A stretch of DNA of 33,828 bases from Prolixibacteraceae bacterium. GTDB lineage: Bacteria > Bacteroidota > Bacteroidia > Bacteroidales > Prolixibacteraceae. Under the pieces are notes generated by a model that saw only the letters and a list, made by a program, of their open reading frames with translations, did no database searches and was not told where the DNA came from. A program made the translations under genes and the position numbers. Positions 24,646-30,873 of this stretch are shown here, one piece after another; position 1 is the first letter of the stretch, and every line of letters begins with the position of its first letter. Where the stretch lies: NCBI GenBank assembly GCA_019459485.1, contig JAIBEZ010000102.1, positions 1-33,828 of the forward strand, read 5' to 3'.

Positions 24646-25242
24646 TCAGACCCTTAAAGACCCGCGGAACGCCCTGGCAGCATAGTAAGATTCGGCACCG
24701 TTGTGATACACGAAAACCTGGTTGTAGCGGCAATCACAAAACAGGGCGCCGCCAAGTTTTCTGATCCCGGCAGGTGTTTTCACCCAGCTTGATGTTTTCA
24801 AATCGAAATTTGTCCCGAGTACCCGGGACAATTCCCTGTATTGTTCTTCCGTTAGAAGTTCAATGCCCATTTCTGTTGCCATACCAACAGCACTGTTTGC
24901 CGGTTTATGTTCTTTTCTCGATTCCAGCGCTTCTCGGTCATAACAAATACTTCTGCGGCCTTTGGGACTTTCAGCAGAACAATCATAAAAAATGTATTCC
25001 TGCCTACCGGCAGGCAGGCGCCCGGCTTTTTCATCGTATTCAACAACATCCGGTTCACCGCCGGTTCTTTCCATTTCATTGAGCGACCACAGCTTAACTT
25101 CGCCGCCCGGATGATTGAGCTTTGCCTGTACATCCGCCCATTCAATACCTTTATGCCGGTTCATGTTTTTCTCAAAACGGACTTTTAATAAGCTGATTAG
25201 TTCTTCGCGCTGCACTGGTGACAACTCTTTTTTATTTTCCAT
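24646..25242 (-). CDS. DUF4256 family protein
   Basis: 198 residues, soluble, without signal. The C-terminal block TSSWVKTPAGIRKLGGALFC with FVYHNGAESYYAARAFRG (177-194), and YDCSAESPKGRRSICYD (86-102), are characteristic of the DUF4256 family. No biochemical role is known to me. Residues RLPAGRQ (75-81) are encoded by a near-perfect palindrome (24999-25018) and appear to be an in-frame insertion between KAG and EYIF, where relatives as I recall them have only a short turn. A second palindrome (24810-24831) encodes part of LSRVLGTNF. Both keep the frame, so the protein may well remain functional. Confidence 0.85.
   Translation of the reverse strand: MENKKELSPVQREELISLLKVRFEKNMNRHKGIEWADVQAKLNHPGGEVKLWSLNEMERTGGEPDVVEYDEKAGRLPAGRQEYIFYDCSAESPKGRRSICYDREALESRKEHKPANSAVGMATEMGIELLTEEQYRELSRVLGTNFDLKTSSWVKTPAGIRKLGGALFCDCRYNQVFVYHNGAESYYAARAFRGSLRV
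24810..24831. repeat. Palindrome inside the DUF4256 gene (TTGTCCCG...CGGGACAA)
   Basis: Perfect 8-bp arms (24810-24817 and 24824-24831) surround a 6-nt loop within the coding sequence. The sequence type, with GTCCCG and CGGGAC arms, is similar to the palindrome at 30741-30756. Confidence 0.6.
24999..25018. repeat. In-frame palindromic insertion coding for RLPAGRQ
   Basis: CCTGCC (24999-25004) and GGCAGG (25013-25018) are inverted arms, and the inner bases nearly continue the palindrome with one mismatch. Read on the minus strand in the gene frame it gives the residues RLPAGRQ. I recall this peptide as a recurrent insertion in proteins of Bacteroidota and other environmental genomes. Confidence 0.65.
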
Positions 25243-25388
25243 CGCAGTAGTTGTTTTTCTGATTTGATTACGATGAATTGTAACAGATTAGTGTCTTATT
25301 TGGTTGAGTGATATAAATATCTAAACGTTATCGGTAGCGTTTGAATAGTTTGACAACAATCTCACTAATCGGCTGCATACCTTTTGTT

Positions 25389-26072
25389 TCATCCTCTTCT
25401 GTTGCCCGCGATTGTGCCAATCTTGTACTCATTCACTTGCTCCAGCAGTTCCATTGACTTCATCAATGGTGTCCATTCCTTTCCGTTGAAAATGAATTTA
25501 AACCATTTTTTATCTCTGTTTTCGTATTTGATGTTGAAGAAAAGCCAAAGGGCAAGAAAGGTAAATGAACCTGTGTACAGTGATAGGATTGACCATTGCA
25601 AAAAATTCCAATCCGTTAACATTGTTTCATTCCACCAAAATGTTGTCCAAACTGGAAGTTGTAAGAACATAATCTTTGCAGTCCAAAGCGTTGTTGTTTT
25701 CAGGTTTGCTATTTTTTCTTGTGTTTTTAAAATGGGTTCTGTTATATCTACCTGATAGATAGTGATTAACTGGTAGATATAGATTGTCAATGCAATGGCT
25801 GTCAAAACTACTTGAATAGCTAACGAGAATAGAAAAAGATGACTGATTTTTGAGAAAGAAAAAATGAATAGGTTCACAACTACCGTTCCAAGAATACCTA
25901 CCCACAATATACCAACCAAAATGGTGAATATCTTAATTGGTTTTATAGATGAAACGAAGTTTTGCACTTTCAAACGTGTTATATCTTCTGTGTTTTTCCT
26001 GTTTATTACAAAGCTTTCTTCCAATTTTTCATTGGTTGACTGCCAAAGTTGTTTTATTTCCAGCTCGTTCAT
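25389..26072 (-). CDS. Four-TM membrane protein encoded with an ECF sigma factor
   Basis: 227 residues with hydrophobic segments at about 46-69, 79-104, 130-148 and 156-181, a cytoplasmic-looking N-terminus (MNELEIKQLWQ) and a polar C-terminal tail. It is not recognised as a named family. It starts 4 bp after the stop of the ECF sigma factor, which makes co-transcription and coupling nearly certain. A membrane protein placed directly after an ECF sigma gene is often its anti-sigma factor, and the N-terminal region of about 45 residues could hold the sigma. No zinc-binding HxxxCxxC motif is seen, so this is inference from position only. Confidence 0.75.
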   Translation of the reverse strand: MNELEIKQLWQSTNEKLEESFVINRKNTEDITRLKVQNFVSSIKPIKIFTILVGILWVGILGTVVVNLFIFSFSKISHLFLFSLAIQVVLTAIALTIYIYQLITIYQVDITEPILKTQEKIANLKTTTLWTAKIMFLQLPVWTTFWWNETMLTDWNFLQWSILSLYTGSFTFLALWLFFNIKYENRDKKWFKFIFNGKEWTPLMKSMELLEQVNEYKIGTIAGNRRG

Positions 26073-26076
26073 TTCT

Positions 26077-26586
26077 TTATGATTTTAATTGTGAAAACCG
26101 TGTTTTTAATTTGTCCTTGATACGTCCTATTTTAGTTCCTGCGTTACTTACCGACATGCCTAATATCCCGGCAATTTCAGCGTGGCTTTTGTCCTCCAGA
26201 TAGAGTATCATCAGGGCTTTGTCTATCTCTTTCAGTTCGCTGATAAATTGTTCCAGTAAATTCAGTTGTCGCTCATTCTCTGTTTTATCTTCGGTTTGCA
26301 TCTCCGGAATTTGCGTTTTCAGCACGGTGTACTTGCCTGCTCTGGTTGCATTTTTTCGGTAAAACGAGATAGCGACATTCAGTGAAATACGATACAGCCA
26401 TGTTGAAATTTTGTGCTGGTCGTTGTATTTGTGAATAGACTGCCATATCTGTATCATAATTTCCTGCAGGAGGTCTTGCCTGTCTTCTTCGTTTAGACAG
26501 TAAGTTCGGGCAACCTTGAACAAAATACCTTTGTGCTGTTCAATAATTTCCTGAAAAAATTGCTGCTGCTCCTCTTTGGTCATCAT
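26077..26586 (-). CDS. RNA polymerase ECF-type sigma factor
   Basis: 169 residues from the preferred ATG at 26586 (MMTKEEQQQFF). The frame extends to a TTG at 26649, so a longer form with 21 extra residues is possible. Region 2 (about 10-78) has QDLLQEIMIQIWQSIHKYN and STWLYRISLNVAISFYR, the core-binding and -10-recognition helices. Region 4 (about 115-167) has YLEDKSHAEIAGILGMSVSN and a helix-turn-helix ending in KIGRIKDKLK. There is no region 1 or 3, as expected for this group. It would direct RNA polymerase to a stress or envelope regulon and is probably held by the four-TM protein 4 bp downstream. No auto-regulated promoter could be identified by eye. Confidence 0.9.
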   Translation of the reverse strand: MMTKEEQQQFFQEIIEQHKGILFKVARTYCLNEEDRQDLLQEIMIQIWQSIHKYNDQHKISTWLYRISLNVAISFYRKNATRAGKYTVLKTQIPEMQTEDKTENERQLNLLEQFISELKEIDKALMILYLEDKSHAEIAGILGMSVSNAGTKIGRIKDKLKTRFSQLKS

Positions 26587-26727
26587 AGAATTAGAGTGAC
26601 ATAAATTATTAAAGTCCTCATATTGCGCTTGTATTACTTGTTTACTCAATTATTCGCAAGTCCATTCAAAAAATCACAGTTGTCCCCTAGTTTTTTATTT
26701 CCTGATTGTAAGATAAGGTTGTTCATA

Positions 26728-26771
26728 AACAAAAAAAGCATCAGGCAAAAAAGAAATTTTGCCCAATGCTT
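26728..26771 (-). terminator. Terminator of the phosphoesterase/DsrE/DoxX operon
   Basis: AAGCAT..GGCAAAA (26736-26750) pairs with TTTTGCC..ATGCTT (26757-26771), with a 2-base internal mismatch and a 6-nt loop. On the minus strand it is followed by a run of T residues (26735-26728). It lies 45 bp after the stop at 26816. Confidence 0.85.
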
Positions 26772-26794
26772 CATCTGCCGGGAGCCTGAAGCTA

Positions 26795-26816
26795 CCCCAT
26801 GCCCCTTGCCCCTTGC
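26795..26816. repeat. 7-bp tandem repeat next to the phosphoesterase stop codon
   Basis: CCCCATG, CCCCTTG and CCCCTTG follow one another (26795-26815), touching the TAG stop of the minus-strand gene. Three units only, so it may be chance, but G-rich short repeats of this kind recur in Bacteroidota intergenic regions (recalled). Confidence 0.4.
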
Positions 26817-28429
26817 TATCTAAACTTATAATCGCCTTCCTTCATTTGCGAGAAAGCATTGGGCCCAAGATCGGTTGCAACGGATCGTCCATTCAGGTGA
26901 GGGCTTACAGTGCCTTTGGCTTTCAGGTATTCCTCTACAGCATTGTGCAGTGTATATTCCTGAATTTTTACATCTGTTGCATTTTTCATCCGGCACATGG
27001 TCGATAAAGGTTCGCCCGTCCGGTTGCACGATGCCATGGTGTACATTTTGTTTAAGTCCAGTGGCTTTTCCTGAATAGTGATCGACTCAATGCGATTGCC
27101 TTTGGTTTGCGAACTGTTGAATTTCAATGTCAACCCGGAGAACCGCACCAGCCAGCCTCCAAAACGTTCCTCGTAATTGGATGCAAATACATTGTTGATT
27201 TCTTTTTCCAGCCAATCCTGTATTTGCTGTCCGCTCACTTTTCCAATTTTCATGTTTTCATCTACCGGAAGCATACGCCACAGGTCACCTTTTGTGATCG
27301 GCGCCTTGCCACTCGCATCGGGAACAATGGGTACGCCAAATCTAAAACCATTGGAGGTGGCAAAATCGGCTCCGGTTTTCCATAACAATGCATCTGTAAT
27401 AAAATTGTCCATCGGATTTTCCACTACCAAATAGCGGTACATTGGCGTGGATGTATAACCCAAAACGGTTTGCATTTCTTCCTGATAGGGCAGATTGGCT
27501 TTGTCTATAATTTGTTGTACTTCCTTATCAGCCGTGTATTTTTCGGGCGAAACTTCCATCAACTCATAGTCGTAACTGACGATTTTTTTGTCCTTCATTT
27601 TTAAATCCAACCTTCCTACAAAAGAGCCAAAAGCTCCGGGCTCAACCACTTTTGCATACTTGCCCTCAATCGGTTTCCTGATTCGCTCATGGGTATCGTT
27701 CCCCAAAATAAAGTCAACCCCTTTTGCTGCAGGATTGTTCGATAACAACAATTGTTTGGAGATACCCAAATGTGTCACCAGGAACAGCACATCTACTTTT
27801 TCTTTTTCCCTGAGCTGGCCAATGAGTGCTGCCAGATTTTTCTCCACTGCTGTGAATGTGATGCCTTTACTATATTCAGGATTTTGGCGTTCGGGTACTT
27901 CCGGATCATTGTAGGCAATAAACCCTATTTTCATCCCTTTCTTTTCAGTAATCCAATACGGTGGAAATAAGGAGTTATCGGTGGTGTCGTCCAGCATATT
28001 AGCGGCAATTACCTTTGTGTTGTAACTGTTCATTACGTCCATCATGATCTGTTTGCCGTAAATGACTTCCCAATTGCCCGGAATCAATAAATCATAGTTC
28101 ATCGCCTTCACGATAGGGGTAAATATTTTTCCTTGCGAACGTACACTGGCGCCACTTCCTTGTATAAAATCGCCGCCATCAATCAGCAAGGTGCCATCGG
28201 GATTTTCATTTCTGATGCTTTCAGTAAGGGTTTTTATTTGCGCCAAACCGCCTGCTTTTCTAAACACGATGGTATCATTTTCCACAAACAGTTCTTCATG
28301 CTGATTGAGATAGGCGTGGATATCTGCCGTTTGCAATATGGTGATCGTTTCTTCTTTCATGGTATTTGTATTTTTTTGGAAAGCACTGAATAGAATTACA
28401 GTGCTTGCTGCTATTAATATATTTCTCAT
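26816..28429 (-). CDS. Exported 5'-nucleotidase/SoxB-like metallophosphoesterase
   Basis: 537 residues with an N-terminal hydrophobic export signal (MRNILIAASTVILFSAF). The N-terminal domain (about 27-260) is a calcineurin-like phosphoesterase: Asp36-x-His38 (TADIHAYL), Asp87 (DGGDFIQGS), Asn119 (PGNWEVIYG), His220 (VTHLG) and GNDTHE (243-248). Residues about 290-520 match the 5'-nucleotidase C-terminal substrate domain. Two canonical positions differ. The catalytic His of GNHE is Trp120, a change that also occurs in the thiosulfohydrolase SoxB (GHWE), and the first His of GxH(T/S)(H/Q) is Asp245. It is the last gene of a unit with DsrE-like and DoxX proteins, 9 bp after dsrE. A periplasmic hydrolase of nucleotides or of sulfonate/thiosulfonate conjugates are both possible. 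Confidence 0.88.
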   Translation of the reverse strand: MRNILIAASTVILFSAFQKNTNTMKEETITILQTADIHAYLNQHEELFVENDTIVFRKAGGLAQIKTLTESIRNENPDGTLLIDGGDFIQGSGASVRSQGKIFTPIVKAMNYDLLIPGNWEVIYGKQIMMDVMNSYNTKVIAANMLDDTTDNSLFPPYWITEKKGMKIGFIAYNDPEVPERQNPEYSKGITFTAVEKNLAALIGQLREKEKVDVLFLVTHLGISKQLLLSNNPAAKGVDFILGNDTHERIRKPIEGKYAKVVEPGAFGSFVGRLDLKMKDKKIVSYDYELMEVSPEKYTADKEVQQIIDKANLPYQEEMQTVLGYTSTPMYRYLVVENPMDNFITDALLWKTGADFATSNGFRFGVPIVPDASGKAPITKGDLWRMLPVDENMKIGKVSGQQIQDWLEKEINNVFASNYEERFGGWLVRFSGLTLKFNSSQTKGNRIESITIQEKPLDLNKMYTMASCNRTGEPLSTMCRMKNATDVKIQEYTLHNAVEEYLKAKGTVSPHLNGRSVATDLGPNAFSQMKEGDYKFR

Positions 28430-28438
28430 TGTGATTGT

Positions 28439-28879
28439 TTAAAGTACAATTGATTTATAATTTTTTTCCTGCAAGCCAAACATATAAATCAGTCCATTTT
28501 TAGTTACTGATATTTCCTTGGGAAGCGAGGTTTCATCGACCTTTAATTGTTCGATGGAAAGACCACAAACCAACACCTTTAGTCCGTGTTGGGTGACAGC
28601 ATTTTTTATTACGCTTTGCAATGCCACATCCTGGGAAATTTCTTTAACCAATTCACCGCAGACGATGATTTGAAAATCGATTTTTTCGCTGAAGGTTTTA
28701 AATTCAATTCCAGTGCTGACCGCCGTTTTTAAATGCTGTGCTTTCATCGCCATGATAGCGTATTTGCCATTTTTACGGATCGATTGTTCTGTTTTTTGAA
28801 CGCTTTCAGCCGTTTGTGCCTGAAGATTTCCTGCTCCGAAAGTCATCAGGGCAAGGAATATAATGATAATTGGTTTCAT
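28439..28879 (-). CDS. Exported DsrE/DsrF-like sulfur-relay family protein
   Basis: 146 residues with a clear signal peptide (MKPIIIIFLALMTFGAGNLQ), so the mature protein of about 125 residues is periplasmic. The fold-defining segments IDFQIIVCGELVKE (67-80, Cys74) and LKVLVCGLSIEQL (100-112, Cys105) match the DsrE/DsrF-like family, in which a cysteine at the Cys105 position carries sulfane sulfur. Classic DsrE is cytoplasmic, and the exported single-domain form is frequent in Bacteroidota. It lies 12 bp after doxX and 9 bp before the SoxB/nucleotidase-like gene on the same strand. A role in binding or passing sulfane sulfur is inferred from family and neighbours. Confidence 0.83.
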   Translation of the reverse strand: MKPIIIIFLALMTFGAGNLQAQTAESVQKTEQSIRKNGKYAIMAMKAQHLKTAVSTGIEFKTFSEKIDFQIIVCGELVKEISQDVALQSVIKNAVTQHGLKVLVCGLSIEQLKVDETSLPKEISVTKNGLIYMFGLQEKNYKSIVL

Positions 28880-28891
28880 TGTTTTGAATTT

Positions 28892-29299
28892 TTATTTGTT
28901 GTAAATACTGTAAACTTTTGGATTGTTGATGATGAAAAATAATAAGCCACCAAATAAGGCTACGTTTTTCCATAAGGGTCCGTGAAACAGGCCATTACCC
29001 AACTGAACGGAAATGGTAATAGGAATAAGCACCAGAAATAAGACCAGTGCAGACCATCGGGTAAAAACGCCCATCAGGAATGCAAGCCCACCAACGAGTA
29101 GTGCATAGCCAGATAAGACGCCCAAAAGATGAGGGTCTGCAGAAAATGATGCGAAAACATGTAAGGCAGCAGGCGGAATGCGACTGGTTACCTGGTCTGG
29201 ATGTATAAGATGTGTGATTCCTGCGCTGATAAAAATACCACTCAGGAGAATACGAAATACGAGAACGGACAGTCCGCTCACTTCTGTTGATTTATTCAT
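28892..29299 (-). CDS. DoxX family membrane protein
   Basis: 135 residues with four hydrophobic helices (about 10-30, 58-78, 81-99, 108-126). The first-helix motif RILLSGIFISAGITHLIHPD and the second-half YALLVGGLAFLMGVFTRW are typical of the DoxX/DoxD family. Archaeal DoxD/DoxA form thiosulfate:quinone oxidoreductase, while many bacterial DoxX proteins are of unknown function, some tied to redox stress. It sits 58 bp after a small exported protein gene and 12 bp before the dsrE-like gene, so it is likely part of one transcript. The neighbourhood favours a sulfur or thiol redox role (inference). Confidence 0.88.
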   Translation of the reverse strand: MNKSTEVSGLSVLVFRILLSGIFISAGITHLIHPDQVTSRIPPAALHVFASFSADPHLLGVLSGYALLVGGLAFLMGVFTRWSALVLFLVLIPITISVQLGNGLFHGPLWKNVALFGGLLFFIINNPKVYSIYNK

Positions 29300-29357
29300 A
29301 CAATGATTTCTTAATTTGATTAAAACTGACTAATAGAAAACTAAATAGTACAGGGTA

Positions 29358-29699
29358 TCAAATCAGAAATCGCTCGAAGAGAAGGTAAGAAGGGATTTTT
29401 TGTTTCTGGCTGTTGTAAAAATCAGGAAGTAAAATTGATTTTGAAAAAACGAAATATTCTGACTTACTATCAGAAATAGAAGATGGTAGAATATGCTTTT
29501 CTGCTTTTTCCTTTTTATCGTGCTTTTGGACTTGGCAAATGGTATAACAAGTTGTTCCCTGCTGAACAGGTTTTGCCTGTTGGCTGGTTTCGATGTGCAA
29601 CCATTGTTTCAACTCGCTTTTTGCAAAACATGGAATGGCTATCAGCACGGTTAATGCGATGACCAAAAATCTCCTGTATGTAGAAAAAGACAAAAACAT
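29358..29699 (-). CDS. Small exported hypothetical protein
   Basis: 113 residues. A signal peptide (RRFLVIALTVLIAIPCFA) is followed by KSELKQWLHIETSQQAKP, a short polar segment with Cys52 and Cys56 (TTCYTICQ), a Lys-rich stretch and an aromatic C-terminus. I do not recognise a family. Small exported proteins of this style occur at the head of metal- or redox-related operons in Bacteroidota. As the first gene of the DoxX-DsrE-phosphoesterase unit it could have a supporting role, but nothing in its sequence proves this. Confidence 0.6.
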   Translation of the reverse strand: MFLSFSTYRRFLVIALTVLIAIPCFAKSELKQWLHIETSQQAKPVQQGTTCYTICQVQKHDKKEKAEKHILPSSISDSKSEYFVFSKSILLPDFYNSQKQKIPSYLLFERFLI

Positions 29700-29880
29700 C
29701 CGGTAAAGGTAATTTAAAATTTCAATTGGATTTTGTCGTTTACATTTATTAGGATTTCACCCAAGGTTGGGGCATTTTGTGATGACCGGTATCAATGTCC
29801 GTATTGCAAAGCGGGAATCCGGCATACCGTTGAGATTCGGCAGACAGACAGAAATAGTATTGTATTTATTGGTGTTGTAT

Positions 29881-30690
29881 TTAAAGTTCCGGGATGATGT
29901 ATTTATTATTACCAGACGAAAAAGTTGCATTATAATATCCGACTAATCCATCGACATGATAAATTTCAATTTTGTTCATCTTTCCGGAAAAATCATATTT
30001 GTATTCATAAATCAATCCCAAGATTTTATTATTACTGTCTCTCACCTCCAGGCGTGTCCTTATATTATTTTTACAGTTAAAGATTTCTTTTCCTAAACGA
30101 TAAAACTTCTGTTCTTCTTTCGACCATTTCCAACCGTTTGTTTCGACCAAGTTTTTATTTGCATCATAAGAATATATTTCCTTCCCCTCAATGCTGTCTA
30201 AATTATTCAGATAATAGTGATAAATACTATCAAGTTTATTCGAACTATAATAATACAGCAAGGTACTTTTCAATATGCTATCTCTATTAAAGTAGTAACT
30301 TTTTTCGAGTACCGAATTTGAATATTCGTAAACTTTATAATCTTGTAAGGATATTAGCTCATTATCATACATTTCCCTTTTCACCTTTAGTCCATTCTCA
30401 TAATAGTATTTATAAATATTTTTCAATTCACCATCGAATTCAATCAGTTGTCTGTCTTTGTCATATTTGTAAGTATCTGTGTGTAAGTTACCCGCTTTAT
30501 AAAACTCTTTGTGTGTAATCATATTATTTTCATCATAATACTCAATGATTTTATCAAATTCCCGTTCTCTTACCCAATCAACTGAGGAATTTAGTTCCCA
30601 GGTAACCGTAGAAGGACCTCCTGATAATTCACTTTTTTTACATGATGTAATAATCAATGCGAGAACTAGAATTTGAAGAAATGATTTCAT
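29881..30690 (-). CDS. Lipoprotein with YD-repeat-like sequence
   Basis: 269 residues. A lipobox (LALIITSCKK, Cys17) marks it as a lipoprotein. The rest is rich in Tyr, Asn, Asp and Lys, with repeated short beta-hairpin-like units such as YYDENNMITHKEFYKAG, YYYENGLKVKREMYDNE and YKYDFSGKMNKIEIYHVDG. These resemble YD/RHS-type or toxin_WG-type repeats with a spacing of about 20 residues. The repeat number is low, so a full RHS shell is not formed. The function is unknown; a surface or periplasmic binding role is a guess. The gene is AT-rich compared with the kinase block. Confidence 0.78.
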   Translation of the reverse strand: MKSFLQILVLALIITSCKKSELSGGPSTVTWELNSSVDWVREREFDKIIEYYDENNMITHKEFYKAGNLHTDTYKYDKDRQLIEFDGELKNIYKYYYENGLKVKREMYDNELISLQDYKVYEYSNSVLEKSYYFNRDSILKSTLLYYYSSNKLDSIYHYYLNNLDSIEGKEIYSYDANKNLVETNGWKWSKEEQKFYRLGKEIFNCKNNIRTRLEVRDSNNKILGLIYEYKYDFSGKMNKIEIYHVDGLVGYYNATFSSGNNKYIIPEL

Positions 30691-30720
30691 TCGAAAATAA
30701 CGGTATTAATTAATTGATTA

Positions 30721-30843
30721 TTAAGCGTTCTCATAGCTTGTCCCGACCTGTCGGGAGAACTCACACGCCAGAAAACCTCCACTTCGAACAATATTTTCAT
30801 CTTCTTTTTGCGCCGCCACCTCTAAAATAATTTCCTGCGGCAT
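30721..30843 (-). CDS. Possible 40-residue small ORF ending in a palindromic repeat
   Basis: An ATG at 30843 opens 40 codons to TAA at 30721: MPQEIILEVAAQKEDENIV, then RSGGFLACEFSRQVGTSYE and NA. It lies in the same frame as the upstream MuiA-type gene, 30 bp after its stop. Its last third is encoded by the palindrome at 30741-30756. It may be a real small protein, a remnant of a longer gene, or a chance ORF in a repeat. Confidence 0.25.
   Translation of the reverse strand: MPQEIILEVAAQKEDENIVRSGGFLACEFSRQVGTSYENA
30741..30756. repeat. Palindrome TCCCGA...TCGGGA
   Basis: Perfect 6-bp arms with a 4-nt loop. Outer GTTCTC (30726-30731) and GAGAAC (30755-30760) give a second, partly overlapping inverted pair. 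It is related in sequence style to the palindrome at 24810-24831. Confidence 0.5.
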
Positions 30844-30873
30844 GTTCGTTTCATGTTTTGTAATTGACCGTTT

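Noticed and set aside
24852-25188. Overlapping frames in the DUF4256 gene with PAYRQAG and LPTGRQAP peptides
   Set aside because: These are other-frame readings of the same palindromic insertion; the DUF4256 frame is clearly the coding one.
25323-25342. AAACG...CGTTT inverted repeat after the four-TM gene as a terminator
   Set aside because: Only five pairs with a 10-nt loop and no T-run; too weak.
26875-27078. Cys/Trp-rich plus-strand frame opposite the phosphoesterase gene
   Set aside because: Antisense to a gene with full metal-site motifs; no start signal or family features.
29700-29880. Minus-strand translation NLNGMPDSRFAIRTLIPV and nearby GEILINVNDK in the gap upstream of the small exported gene
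   Set aside because: Short, interrupted by stops in each frame and lacking a clear start. It may be a decayed repeat or gene remnant but cannot be supported.
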